From Sphaerochaetaceae bacterium (lineage in GTDB: Bacteria > Spirochaetota > Spirochaetia > Sphaerochaetales > Sphaerochaetaceae): a DNA stretch of 32,471 nt. Below, one piece after another: positions 14,859 through 23,255 of the stretch. The notes under the pieces are model-generated. The model was given only the letters and a program-made list of their open reading frames with translations. It ran no database searches and was not told the DNA's origin. The position numbers and the translations under genes were made by a program. The first letter of the stretch is position 1. Each line of letters starts with the position of its first letter. Where the stretch lies: positions 1 to 32,471 of the forward strand of contig JALNVT010000004.1 in the NCBI GenBank assembly GCA_023231265.1, read 5' to 3'.

Positions 14859-16283
14859 TTATTTATCCTTAAATAGCTCATTAATCCTACTGTCTTCCAA
14901 TGTTACATGAAGATTCTTTTCATTTGTTGGCAGGACCAGACCTAAAGGTCCATTTTTTGCTCTTCTTAAATATTTAACTTGAGTATAATATAGATCTGCA
15001 ACTCCGGCATTTTTGGCCTTTGAATAGATGATTGCAAGATTTGCTGCATCAAGTATTACATCCAAAGGAACAGTCTTGTCCTTCTGGTTTTTGATGAAAA
15101 CATAGCCTCCTGGAAAATCTCTTGTATGCATCCACCAATCATTTCCTCTGACATTGTGACGAAGAAGAAAATCATTTTCCTTTGCATTTCGTCCAACCAG
15201 TATGATGAATTTATGAGATTCGAATCTTAGCCCTACAGTTACTTTTTCATTTGATTTTGCAGGAGCATTTTGATCTATAGCTTTTTTTAAACGCTGTATA
15301 TTTGAGCCCTCATTTTCAGATAGTGTAAGAAGTCTGTCGTAATACGCTCTGAGATCTTCATATGTTTTGAGAGCTGCCTGATAGCTCTCTAAAGACGTTG
15401 TGTAAGTTCTCTTTGCTCTTTTGTACTTATCAAAGTAGGATTCAATATTTCCACTTGCATTGAGCTTATCATTCAAAGGAATTATAATTTTCTCACCAGT
15501 TTTCCAGTTATCAACTTCAACTTCTGTGGCATGTGGTTTTATGCGATACACATTTGATGATAAAAGATCTGCCATCAACTTGTTTTCTTCATAATTCTCT
15601 GTAGATTTGAGTTTCTTCTTGAGAGCTGTTGCATTGCCTTCAGCTTTTTTTAGAGCTTTATTTCTTTGGTTCTCAACTTTTTCAATTAGCTGTTCAAGAG
15701 TCAATTCAGTTGTGAGCTTTCCGTAGGTCTCTTCAATTTGTTCATTGAAAGATTTCCCAGCAATGCGCTCTCTTATTGAAAACTTACCATTGTCCTCTCT
15801 CTCTTTAGGGTATTCAAGTAAATCTCCAGATATCTCATTTCTATTGGGCCTTCTCATTAGAGATTCTAAAATGATGTAGTTTTCATCTGTGATAATTATA
15901 TTTGCACCAGGACCACTGTACAGACGGAAGAATATATTAAAAATTTTACCTTCTGATTTTATGGTGAGAATGAATACTCTATCACCAGAGACAGTTTTTG
16001 CAGAGATCACCTTTCCACCTTCAATATTTGCTCTGCAGTACTGAACAAAACGCTGCAATTTTTTTGTTTTGCCATACTGAGGAGGAGTTGAACGTTTTAA
16101 AGATTCATGTATTCTAGAATTGTTGGTTCCAATCTCACTGTAAAGAGTCCACTTTCCTCTCTCTGAAGAATAAAATATCCAGGAGAGTGAGTGGAAATCA
16201 TGCTGAATCACACTTTGAAGTCTTGAGCCTTCAAAATCTAATTCTGATACTATCAATTCAAGTTCTTTCCAATTTAAAGACAT
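14859..16283 (-). CDS. rqcH: NFACT-family protein (RqcH/fibronectin-binding-like)
   Basis: 474 aa. NFACT-N domain at residues 1-170 with the conserved D101-R102 pair (SGDRVFIL), equivalent to the DR motif needed by B. subtilis RqcH to recruit alanyl-tRNA; then a helical/coiled-coil middle (205-345, with a long Lys/Glu-rich stretch) and a C-terminal NFACT-R domain (about 355-470: FLLRHNVRGNDWWMHTRDFPGGYVFIK). RqcH-type proteins bind obstructed 50S subunits and add Ala tails for ribosome rescue. It is about 90-100 aa shorter than many Firmicute members. The start overlaps folC by 10 bp, so the two are coupled. Confidence 0.87.
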   Translation of the reverse strand: MSLNWKELELIVSELDFEGSRLQSVIQHDFHSLSWIFYSSERGKWTLYSEIGTNNSRIHESLKRSTPPQYGKTKKLQRFVQYCRANIEGGKVISAKTVSGDRVFILTIKSEGKIFNIFFRLYSGPGANIIITDENYIILESLMRRPNRNEISGDLLEYPKEREDNGKFSIRERIAGKSFNEQIEETYGKLTTELTLEQLIEKVENQRNKALKKAEGNATALKKKLKSTENYEENKLMADLLSSNVYRIKPHATEVEVDNWKTGEKIIIPLNDKLNASGNIESYFDKYKRAKRTYTTSLESYQAALKTYEDLRAYYDRLLTLSENEGSNIQRLKKAIDQNAPAKSNEKVTVGLRFESHKFIILVGRNAKENDFLLRHNVRGNDWWMHTRDFPGGYVFIKNQKDKTVPLDVILDAANLAIIYSKAKNAGVADLYYTQVKYLRRAKNGPLGLVLPTNEKNLHVTLEDSRINELFKDK

Positions 16284-17632
16284 TTTTTAAAATCCTCTTT
16301 TTTTCTTTCATTATTAGCCAATTCAATTATTGAAGCAAGATAGAATGAACCACAGCAAATTATGGTGCCATCATTATCAGTGATCTCATGTGCTTTTCCT
16401 AGGGCCTGAGAAGCATCCTCAATCAACCAAACTTTTTGGCTATCATCTTTTTGCTGAAGGAAAGTATCATATATCAACTGTGGATTGCTTTTTTTGAATG
16501 TTCCTGGTTTGCAGATAATAAATTTATTGAAGTTCTTCAGCAGCTCTCCAATTATGTGTGTATAATCTTTATCTTCTACAAGACCAAAAATCACAGTGGT
16601 TTTGGATTTATCAAACAGTTGATTTGAAGTATCAATCAAAGAAGCTATTGAAACAGGCGTGTGAGCTCCATCAATAATTAAATCAGGTTTTGTGCTTATT
16701 GTTTCAAATCTTCCAGCAAGAGCTGTATTTTGAACAGCTTTCAACATTTCCTGATTGTTAAAACCTAAAGATCTGAGAGTCATAAGAGCAAGTGCACAAT
16801 TTTGTGCCATTACTTTTCCTCTCAGTTTTAAAGTGAGCCTATCATCCAAACCATTGTTCCATACAATATGAACCTTCTCACCCTCTGATGTTGTGTTTGA
16901 ATCAATGCTGGAGATGTTATTTTCTAAAATATGTATAGTGCTATTTTGAGACATAGCCTCTTCAATCATAACAGCTTTTGCTTCCTCTCTCATTGTAGCG
17001 ATGAAGCATGGTACTTTATATTTTATGATCTTTGATTTTTCTGATGCAATCAACTGTATTGTGGAACCTAAAATCTTGGTGTGTTCAAGTTCAATAGGAC
17101 ATATAACAGATGCTTCTGGAATTATTGTATTTGTGGCATCCAGTCTACCTCCAAGTCCTGTTTCAATAACAGCCCAGTCACACTTATATCGTGAGAACAG
17201 CAAGAACGCAAAAAGAGTGAAAAGTTCAAAAGTTGTTGGATAGGTCTCTCCCCATTCATCAGAGAATGTAAAAGATTCAAGTTTTTCAATCATAAATCTA
17301 CCAGTCTCAATAAGAAAATCATCATCAAAGAATGATCCACATAAAGTGAATCGTTCTCTGTAATCAATTAGGTGAGGGGATGCATAAAGACCTACTTTAA
17401 ATCCCTGAGATTTAAGACCTTCTGCAATAAATTTTGATGTTGAGCCCTTACCTTTACTTCCGGCTACATGTATTGATTTAAAATCTTTCTCAGGATGATC
17501 AAAATGCTCAAGAAGTTTTTTCATTCTATCAAGTCGATAGTTACGAGTATTTATATGGTTTAAGTTCTTTTCTAAATTAGTATAGCATGACATGTATGTA
17601 ATGATGTCATCAAAGCTTGCAATGTTTTTCAT
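16274..17632 (-). CDS. folC: Dihydrofolate synthase / folylpolyglutamate synthase
   Basis: 452 aa Mur-ligase-like enzyme that adds glutamate to dihydropteroate and/or folates. HVAGSKGKGSTS (P-loop, K62; usual form HVAGTNGKGS) is followed by SPHLIDYRERF, ETGLGGRLDATN and DGAHTP, all FolC signatures. It opens a four-gene minus-strand operon (folC, NFACT, MEMO, membrane protein). No clear ribosome site is seen before the ATG. Whether it has both activities cannot be told from sequence. Confidence 0.92.
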   Translation of the reverse strand: MKNIASFDDIITYMSCYTNLEKNLNHINTRNYRLDRMKKLLEHFDHPEKDFKSIHVAGSKGKGSTSKFIAEGLKSQGFKVGLYASPHLIDYRERFTLCGSFFDDDFLIETGRFMIEKLESFTFSDEWGETYPTTFELFTLFAFLLFSRYKCDWAVIETGLGGRLDATNTIIPEASVICPIELEHTKILGSTIQLIASEKSKIIKYKVPCFIATMREEAKAVMIEEAMSQNSTIHILENNISSIDSNTTSEGEKVHIVWNNGLDDRLTLKLRGKVMAQNCALALMTLRSLGFNNQEMLKAVQNTALAGRFETISTKPDLIIDGAHTPVSIASLIDTSNQLFDKSKTTVIFGLVEDKDYTHIIGELLKNFNKFIICKPGTFKKSNPQLIYDTFLQQKDDSQKVWLIEDASQALGKAHEITDNDGTIICCGSFYLASIIELANNERKKEDFKKCL

Positions 17633-17819
17633 AGATGTAACTTTATCTATAATACTTTAGTTCGTAAATAGTATATTTAATTTATGGGAAAATATACTGG
17701 AAAATAACACAAAAAAATAAGTTGTTATTCTGTAAATATTGCAATATTATTAATTTTATTAGGTTGATTACAAAATAATAAAGAAATATATTTTAATGAT
17801 TGTTATTTTTAATTACAAA

Positions 17820-17850
17820 TTGACGAAAAGTGATAACTTGTCATTATAAA
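17820..17850 (+). promoter_or_regulatory. Possible promoter/operator of the first acyl-CoA synthetase
   Basis: TTGACG (17820-17825) and TATAAA (17845-17850) with a long 19-nt spacer. TGATAA-C-TTGTCA (17831-17843) forms a near-perfect inverted repeat between the two boxes. The rest of the gap 17633-17917 is A/T-rich with nothing else recognisable. Confidence 0.35.
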
Positions 17851-17917
17851 TATTGAATGTTTGGTTCAAAGCATTTAGTATATAGTTAAGATATAGCTTT
17901 TTACTGTGGAGGTTAAT

Positions 17918-19648
17918 ATGGCTAAGTTTAAAGAAAATGATTCAACATCATTTTTGAATGATTATAGAGGTAAAGTTTTTGAAGGTGAATGGCCAACTTT
18001 AACTCAGATGTTTGATATTACAGTTTCAAGATATCCAAGCAATGATTGTTTTAGGCAATTTGTTCCTGAAGACTTTACATTAACTTATAAAGAATCCAAA
18101 AAGATTGTTGTTGAATTTGCTAACCATTTAATTGCATCTGGTGCTAAGAAAGGTGATAAAATAGCTTTAATTGGTAAAAATAGTGTTGAATGGGGACTCT
18201 CATATCTTGGTATTTTGTATGCTGGCTGTATTGTCGTTCCTCTAGATATAAATATGAAAGTAAATGAGATGGAAAGTCTGATGGCTTTTGCAGGTGTCAA
18301 ATATATGATAGCTGATGAGATTGTATGCAAAAATGCAAATGCCAATAATTTTTTAAATCTAACAGAAACTCTCTGTCTTGATAAAAAGAAAAACGAGAGA
18401 TATATACTGAATAACCTTGAAGAAGGTGAGTTAAATCCAAAGGCTCCAGAAGTAAGTTCACAGGATCTTGCTGCTATATTGTTCACAAGTGGTACAACAG
18501 GAACTCCTAAAGGCGTAATGCTATCGCATGAGAATCTCGTGAGTGATTGTTATTTAGCTCAAAAAAATATGGCAATCTATAATACTGACATATTCTATGC
18601 AATTCTTCCTATCCATCATGCTTACACAATGCTTGCTGTTTTCCTTGAAGCTTTGAGTGTTGGTGCAGAGATTGTATTTGGTAAGAGACTTGTTGTAAGC
18701 CAACTTCTTAAAGAACTGAAAGAAGGGAAAGTTACAATGTTCTTAGGAGTACCAATGCTTTTCAACAAACTTCTTGCAGGTCTTCTTGATGGGGTTAAGA
18801 AAAAAAGCATAATCCTGTATGGAATAATAAGATTCTTGATGAGTATATCTGGAATTATAAAGAAAGTATTCAACAAAAATGTCGGTCATAAGATGTTCAA
18901 TTTCCTTCTGAAACAGATTTCTTTGGATACCAACAGAATTTGTATATCTGGTGGAGGTCCTCTCCCTGCATCCACTTTCAAAATGTTCAATGAACTTGGA
19001 ATTGATTTTGTGCAAGGATATGGCCTTACAGAGACATCTCCAATCACTCACCTAAATCCAGTTGAAGCATACATTGAATCCAGTGTAGGTAAGTTGATTC
19101 CAGGTTGTGAGCAGAAAATTGTTGACCCAGACAGTGATGGTAATGGTATCATATACATAAAAGGACCTGTTGTAATGCAGGGATATTATAAAAATGAAGA
19201 AGCAACAAAAGCTGTTCTTGATGAAGATGGTTGGTTCAATACTGGCGATGTAGGTCATATAGACAGCAACAACTATCTGTATCTTACAGGTCGTGCTAAA
19301 AGCATCATTGTAACAGAAGGTGGAAAGAACGTATTCCCAGAAGAAATAGAAGATCACTTCCAACTGTACAATGAAATTGGGCAAATCTGTGTGATTGGAT
19401 ATGTAAAGAATGCAGCAATGAAGACTGAAGGTATCAAAGCTGTTATTTATCCTTCAATTGAATTTGTTGAAGAGGTCAAGGAAGACGCCAAAAAGATTGA
19501 AGAGAGAATCAACGAGATAATCACTGCAGTCAATAAAGAAATGAAAAGCTATCAGAAGATTGAAAAAATCGTGGTAGCTAAAGAATCTCTTCCAACAACA
19601 AGTACTAAAAAAATTAAAAGATTTGAGGTTGTAAAGCTATACAAATAA
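17918..19648 (+). CDS. Long-chain acyl-CoA synthetase / AMP-dependent ligase (first copy)
   Basis: 576 aa; activates a fatty acid through acyl-AMP to acyl-CoA (or acyl-carrier). AMP-binding motif LFTSGTTGTPKGVMLSHENL near residues 187-206, GYGLTETSP near 367, WFNTGDVGHID near 441, and hinge RAKSIIVTEGGKNVFPEEIE. The catalytic lysine is expected in the C-terminal TSTKKIKR segment. The ATG at 17918 follows GGAGG by 5 nt; an in-frame GTG at 17906 overlaps that site and is rejected. A shared hairpin follows. Substrate chain length cannot be assigned; it is a diverged paralogue of the gene at 29405. Confidence 0.9.
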   Translation: MAKFKENDSTSFLNDYRGKVFEGEWPTLTQMFDITVSRYPSNDCFRQFVPEDFTLTYKESKKIVVEFANHLIASGAKKGDKIALIGKNSVEWGLSYLGILYAGCIVVPLDINMKVNEMESLMAFAGVKYMIADEIVCKNANANNFLNLTETLCLDKKKNERYILNNLEEGELNPKAPEVSSQDLAAILFTSGTTGTPKGVMLSHENLVSDCYLAQKNMAIYNTDIFYAILPIHHAYTMLAVFLEALSVGAEIVFGKRLVVSQLLKELKEGKVTMFLGVPMLFNKLLAGLLDGVKKKSIILYGIIRFLMSISGIIKKVFNKNVGHKMFNFLLKQISLDTNRICISGGGPLPASTFKMFNELGIDFVQGYGLTETSPITHLNPVEAYIESSVGKLIPGCEQKIVDPDSDGNGIIYIKGPVVMQGYYKNEEATKAVLDEDGWFNTGDVGHIDSNNYLYLTGRAKSIIVTEGGKNVFPEEIEDHFQLYNEIGQICVIGYVKNAAMKTEGIKAVIYPSIEFVEEVKEDAKKIEERINEIITAVNKEMKSYQKIEKIVVAKESLPTTSTKKIKRFEVVKLYK

Positions 19649-19663
19649 CATTTATCTATGATA

Positions 19664-19709
19664 AAAGTAGCTATATTTTGTAATTATTATTATAAAATGT
19701 AGCTATTTT
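19664..19709 (+). terminator. Terminator after the first acyl-CoA synthetase
   Basis: AAAGTAGCTATATTTT (19664-19679) pairs with AAAATGTAGCTATTTT (19694-19709) with two G-T pairs. The 16-bp stem ends in TTTT. Confidence 0.7.
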
Positions 19710-19788
19710 AAATTATAGGTAAAAATAAGAATTAAAAAAGATATTTTGTATGTTGTAAAAAGATTCAAGAATCATTAAAGTAGGGTTT

Positions 19789-20088
19789 ATGAAAAGTAAC
19801 GTTAGAAATTATTTGAGATCAATGGCTCATAAATTGCAACCAATAGTAATGGTTGGTAAAGAAGGTCTAAGCGAGAATGTTGTAAAAGCTTTAGACGAAG
19901 CTTTAGCTTGCCATGAACTTGTAAAAGTAAAGTTCCAAGCTAATAAAGAAGATGCTAGAGAAATTAGTGAAAATCTTGCTAAGAAAACAAAAAGTGAAGT
20001 TGTAGCTATAATTGGCTTTACAGCAGTTTTCTATAGAAAGAGTGAAAATGAATTAATTGAAATTCCTAAATCTCTTACAAGAAACTAG
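19789..20088 (+). CDS. yhbY: YhbY/CRM-domain ribosome-associated RNA-binding protein
   Basis: 99 aa, one CRM domain: RNYLRSMAHKLQPIVMVGKEGLSENVVKALDEAL carries the conserved VGK-x-GL loop, and VAIIGFTAVFYRKS is the closing strand. YhbY associates with pre-50S ribosomal particles in E. coli. It is preceded by a weak TAGGG site and followed by a strong terminator, so it is likely monocistronic. GATTC-AA-GAATC at 19762-19773 lies just upstream. Confidence 0.92.
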   Translation: MKSNVRNYLRSMAHKLQPIVMVGKEGLSENVVKALDEALACHELVKVKFQANKEDAREISENLAKKTKSEVVAIIGFTAVFYRKSENELIEIPKSLTRN

Positions 20089-20106
20089 TAACAAATTACT
20101 AAAAGA

Positions 20107-20136
20107 ACTGACCTGCAGTAGGCCAGTTTTTTTTTA
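20107..20136 (+). terminator. Terminator after yhbY
   Basis: ACTGACCT (20107-20114) pairs with AGGCCAGT (20120-20127; one A-C mismatch) and is followed by nine T. The T run abuts the stop codon of the convergent gpsA. Confidence 0.85.
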
Positions 20137-21102
20137 ATCGAATACAGCTTCAAGATAGGTATAGATTGTACCATTTCCATAAAGAAGATCATACAATGCA
20201 CCAACTATTGGGTAATCTTGGTCCAGCTCTTTTTCATGAACCATCTCTTTCATCAATTTAACTGTTCGATAACCTTCAACAATTGTTGAACTGTTGTTAT
20301 TAACATCGGGTATGAAACCCTTGCCAATTAGAAGACCTAATGTTCGATTGCGGGATAGATCATTCAAACTGGTGAGTCCTAAATCTCCAATTCCACAGTA
20401 CTTGAAAATTGTATCATCAGAGCATCCAAACAATGTCAAAAAAGATCTCATTTCATTTACGGCTTTTGTATAAATTAGAAAGTCAACATTAGGGGAGTTA
20501 TAGCGACCTGAAACTAGACCAATTGCTATAGCATACATATTTTTTAGCACACTCAGCAGCTCTACAGCTTTTGCATCATAAGTATAATCAAGAGAGATCA
20601 TAGTTGAAGGTAGAACTTCTTTTTTGAGCTTTAAAAAATCTTCCTTCTGCCCACCAAAAGTGAAAGCTGAAGGAAAACCATTTAGAAGTTCTATTGCAAA
20701 TGTAGGACCTTTCATGCTCGCAGGATTGGAGATTTTATCAGTTATGAAGCTACCATCGCTATTCAAACCCTTTGCAAGGTTTACTACCAGAGCAGAAGGT
20801 TTGACATATTGTTTTATACTATCTTTGAATGAAACTATATGAGAAGATGGAATTGCAAGAAAGATATAGTCTGCTTCAGAAAATTTCTCAAGATTGTTGA
20901 AAGCACTTATGGACCTTTCTAAAAATCGAGTGGGATAACATTTCTTGTTCTGATGATTGATGTTGATATCATCAACAACATCTTGATGACGCGCATATAA
21001 AAGTATTTTATTATTAGAATTCCATGCAAAGCGCTCTGCTAAAGCAGTTCCGAAGACTCCAGCGCCTGCTATGATAATTGTATGTTTATGTTCTTTATTC
21101 AT
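20134..21102 (-). CDS. gpsA: NAD(P)H-dependent glycerol-3-phosphate dehydrogenase
   Basis: 322 aa; reduces dihydroxyacetone phosphate to sn-glycerol 3-phosphate for phospholipid synthesis. The N-terminal Rossmann motif is GAGVFGTAL (residues 13-21); FLAIPSSHI and VVNLAKGLN precede the catalytic domain, with KNMYAIAIGLVSG and GIGDLGLTSLNDLSRNRTLG as conserved substrate and NAD blocks. The usual CTS of GDLxLTCTS reads TSLND. Start at 21102 without a clear ribosome site. It follows ktrA by 63 nt and may share its transcript. Confidence 0.92.
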   Translation of the reverse strand: MNKEHKHTIIIAGAGVFGTALAERFAWNSNNKILLYARHQDVVDDININHQNKKCYPTRFLERSISAFNNLEKFSEADYIFLAIPSSHIVSFKDSIKQYVKPSALVVNLAKGLNSDGSFITDKISNPASMKGPTFAIELLNGFPSAFTFGGQKEDFLKLKKEVLPSTMISLDYTYDAKAVELLSVLKNMYAIAIGLVSGRYNSPNVDFLIYTKAVNEMRSFLTLFGCSDDTIFKYCGIGDLGLTSLNDLSRNRTLGLLIGKGFIPDVNNNSSTIVEGYRTVKLMKEMVHEKELDQDYPIVGALYDLLYGNGTIYTYLEAVFD

Positions 21103-21165
21103 AATAACAGTATATAAATGTTAACTGATAAAGGCAATAAAGTTTTTAAATAATAAGTCCAAGTA

Positions 21166-21828
21166 TTACTGTGAATTCTTATTTTGGAAGTTGTTGATAT
21201 GTTCGTTATTTCCACTCAATACAAGAATATCGCCTTCTTCAATAATACTTGTAGGAAGGATGTTACCATGTGCTTTTCCGTCTCTTACAATTGCCACGAT
21301 ATTCACACCATATTTTCTTCTAAAGTCCAAGTCAATAACACTTTTTCCAAAGAACTTTTCATTGCATTGAACTTCAACAATTGAAAAATCTTCTCCAATT
21401 GGTAGCACATCTAGAGTGAGTTTGGCAGAAAGCGTCTTTGCCAACTTAGCACCCATTTCAACTTCTGGATTTACAACGGAAGCTCCAATCTTCTCAAGAA
21501 TTCTTGAGTGATCATCACTTATTGCTTTTGCAAAAACACGAGGAACACCCAGCTCTATTGCATTAAGTGTTGCAAGAATATTTGCCTCAATATCTTTACC
21601 AATACATACAATTACAGTACCGCATTCAGCAATACCTGCATCACGCAAACTGTCTCTTGATAGTTCTTCTAAAGTTAAAAGATGATCTATAGTGTTCTTA
21701 AGCGGAGTAAGTTTTTGAGAGTCTTTATCTATTGCAATTATTGTCTTACCACTATTTGTCAAATTTTCTGCTAATGATAAACCAAATCTTCCCACACCAA
21801 TAATACCATATAAATTGTTATCTGCCAT
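21166..21828 (-). CDS. ktrA: Ktr/Trk K+ uptake regulatory subunit (RCK protein, KtrA type)
   Basis: 220 aa cytosolic ring-forming subunit gating the K+ channel KtrB by nucleotide binding. RCK_N has GVGRFGLSLAENL (GxGxxG, residues 11-16) and acidic D34 at the end of strand 2 (AIDKD). RCK_C spans about 135-215 (FSIVEVQCNEKFFGKSVIDLDFRRKYGVNIVAIVR). One RCK unit (KtrA-like) rather than the tandem unit of long TrkA. GAGGAG precedes the ATG; ktrB ends 12 nt upstream, so it is an operon. Confidence 0.93.
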   Translation of the reverse strand: MADNNLYGIIGVGRFGLSLAENLTNSGKTIIAIDKDSQKLTPLKNTIDHLLTLEELSRDSLRDAGIAECGTVIVCIGKDIEANILATLNAIELGVPRVFAKAISDDHSRILEKIGASVVNPEVEMGAKLAKTLSAKLTLDVLPIGEDFSIVEVQCNEKFFGKSVIDLDFRRKYGVNIVAIVRDGKAHGNILPTSIIEEGDILVLSGNNEHINNFQNKNSQ

Positions 21829-21840
21829 AATTACTCCTCA

Positions 21841-23157
21841 TTATCCTATTAATATATTTTCTTCAACATATTGAATGTTTTTAGAATTTCTTCTCCAACT
21901 GTATGCAATTGTCAATGGACCAAGACGACCAATGAACATCAATGCCATTATAATAAATTTACTGCTTATTGAAAGTTGAGTTGTAACTCCCATTGAAAGA
22001 CCAACCGTAGCAAATGCGCTCACACATTCAAACAGGACTTGTTCAAATGTAAACTTTGTACCTTCAATACTGAATATGATACCAGTTCCAAGCAAGATAA
22101 CAAGTATTGCAAAAGTTGCAACAATGAATGCTTTTAAAATGGATTCATCTGATATCTTTCTATAGAAAGCCTGCACCGGATGGTGAGTGGGTATCTTGAA
22201 AATTGTCAAAAAAATTGTGAACAGTGTTGTTGTTTTGATACCACCACCAGTAGATCCTGGAGATGCACCAATGAACATCAGTACTATCATTATTACAATA
22301 CTGGCATTTTTCATTTGAGATATATCCATTGTATTGAAACCAGCTGTTCTTGCAGTTACACTCTGGAAGAATGCTTGAAGTAGGGTTATCTGACCTCTTT
22401 CTGCTGCATAAAATCCAATTGTACCAAGAAATATCAAAACACCTGATACGGATAATACAATTTTAGTGTGAAATTTTAATTTTTTATTTTTAGATAATCT
22501 AGCTCGTGTGAAATCATGTATTATGAAGAAACCAAGACCACCGAAAACAATCAAAATACTAGTTGTTAAGTTCAATAGAACATTAGATTGATAAGGCACA
22601 AGGCCTTTGAAATCTCCAAGTAAATCAAAACCTGCATTGTTGAATGATGAAATAGCGTGAAAGACTGATATACCAAAAGCATGGTATGTTGAATAATCAT
22701 GCCTAAACACAAGATAGGATAGTCCTGCGCCAATTATCTCACAGCTCAAACTTGTTACAATAACAGTTTTGACAAGAGATCGGATGTCAAACCCTGGTAA
22801 GGAATTCAAAGCTTCTCTAGCAAGTTGTGTGTTTGAAAAAGACAGATCTGTTCTCACGAGCATCAAAAAGAACAATGCAAAACTAGCAAAACCAATACCA
22901 CCTAACTGAATCAATGTGGCAAGAATAACAGAACCAAACACAGATAATGTTCCGCCTATATCAATAGTAGATAGACCTGTAACACATACTGCACTGAAGG
23001 ATATGAAGAATGAGTCAACAAGACTTATAGTTTGCCCATCTAAATGGCTTATAGGTAAATAAAGTAAAATTGCACCGATGAAAATAATGGTTGCAAAACC
23101 TATTATTAATTTCCTTCCTGGTTGCATTTTTTTAAACTTAGCTTTAATCGAAATCAT
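21841..23157 (-). CDS. ktrB: Ktr-type K+ channel/transporter subunit (KtrB)
   Basis: 438 aa from the ATG at 23157; integral membrane protein of the TrkH/KtrB/HKT family with four M1-P-M2 repeats. The selectivity-filter glycines are visible in four P-loops: AVCVTGLST, SSFNNAGFD, TARTAGFNT and FATVGLSMG. This start gives MISIKAKFKKMQPGRK before the first helix, similar in length to B. subtilis KtrB. In-frame codons further upstream (TTG 23208, ATG 23172) fall in the pfp terminator stem and on the -10 box and are rejected. The predicted transcript starts at or next to this ATG, so translation may be leaderless. Confidence 0.93.
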   Translation of the reverse strand: MISIKAKFKKMQPGRKLIIGFATIIFIGAILLYLPISHLDGQTISLVDSFFISFSAVCVTGLSTIDIGGTLSVFGSVILATLIQLGGIGFASFALFFLMLVRTDLSFSNTQLAREALNSLPGFDIRSLVKTVIVTSLSCEIIGAGLSYLVFRHDYSTYHAFGISVFHAISSFNNAGFDLLGDFKGLVPYQSNVLLNLTTSILIVFGGLGFFIIHDFTRARLSKNKKLKFHTKIVLSVSGVLIFLGTIGFYAAERGQITLLQAFFQSVTARTAGFNTMDISQMKNASIVIMIVLMFIGASPGSTGGGIKTTTLFTIFLTIFKIPTHHPVQAFYRKISDESILKAFIVATFAILVILLGTGIIFSIEGTKFTFEQVLFECVSAFATVGLSMGVTTQLSISSKFIIMALMFIGRLGPLTIAYSWRRNSKNIQYVEENILIG

Positions 23158-23163
23158 TGCTAA

Positions 23164-23192
23164 ATTATACATATATAAGATATAGATTACAA
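23164..23192 (-). promoter_or_regulatory. Promoter of ktrB-ktrA, predicted to give a leaderless mRNA
   Basis: On the minus strand: -35 TTGTAA (23187-23192), 17-nt spacer, perfect -10 TATAAT (23164-23169). A start 7 nt below the -10 falls at 23157, the A of the ktrB ATG. Confidence 0.7.
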
Positions 23193-23200
23193 GTAAATAG

Positions 23201-23230
23201 AAAAGCAATCTCCATGAGGAAATTGCTTTT
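23201..23230 (-). terminator. Terminator after pfp
   Basis: 13-bp stem: on the minus strand AAAAGCAATTTCC pairs with GGAGATTGCTTTT (one G-T pair) around a TCAT loop, ending in TTTT. It lies 25 nt after the pfp stop and directly before the ktrB -35 box. Confidence 0.8.
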
Positions 23231-23255
23231 CTTGCTTGAATATCAAATATAAATA

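Noticed and set aside
23158..23208. N-terminal extension of ktrB from a TTG at 23208 or ATG at 23172
   Set aside because: The TTG lies in the pfp terminator stem and the ATG on the predicted -10 box; neither has a ribosome site.
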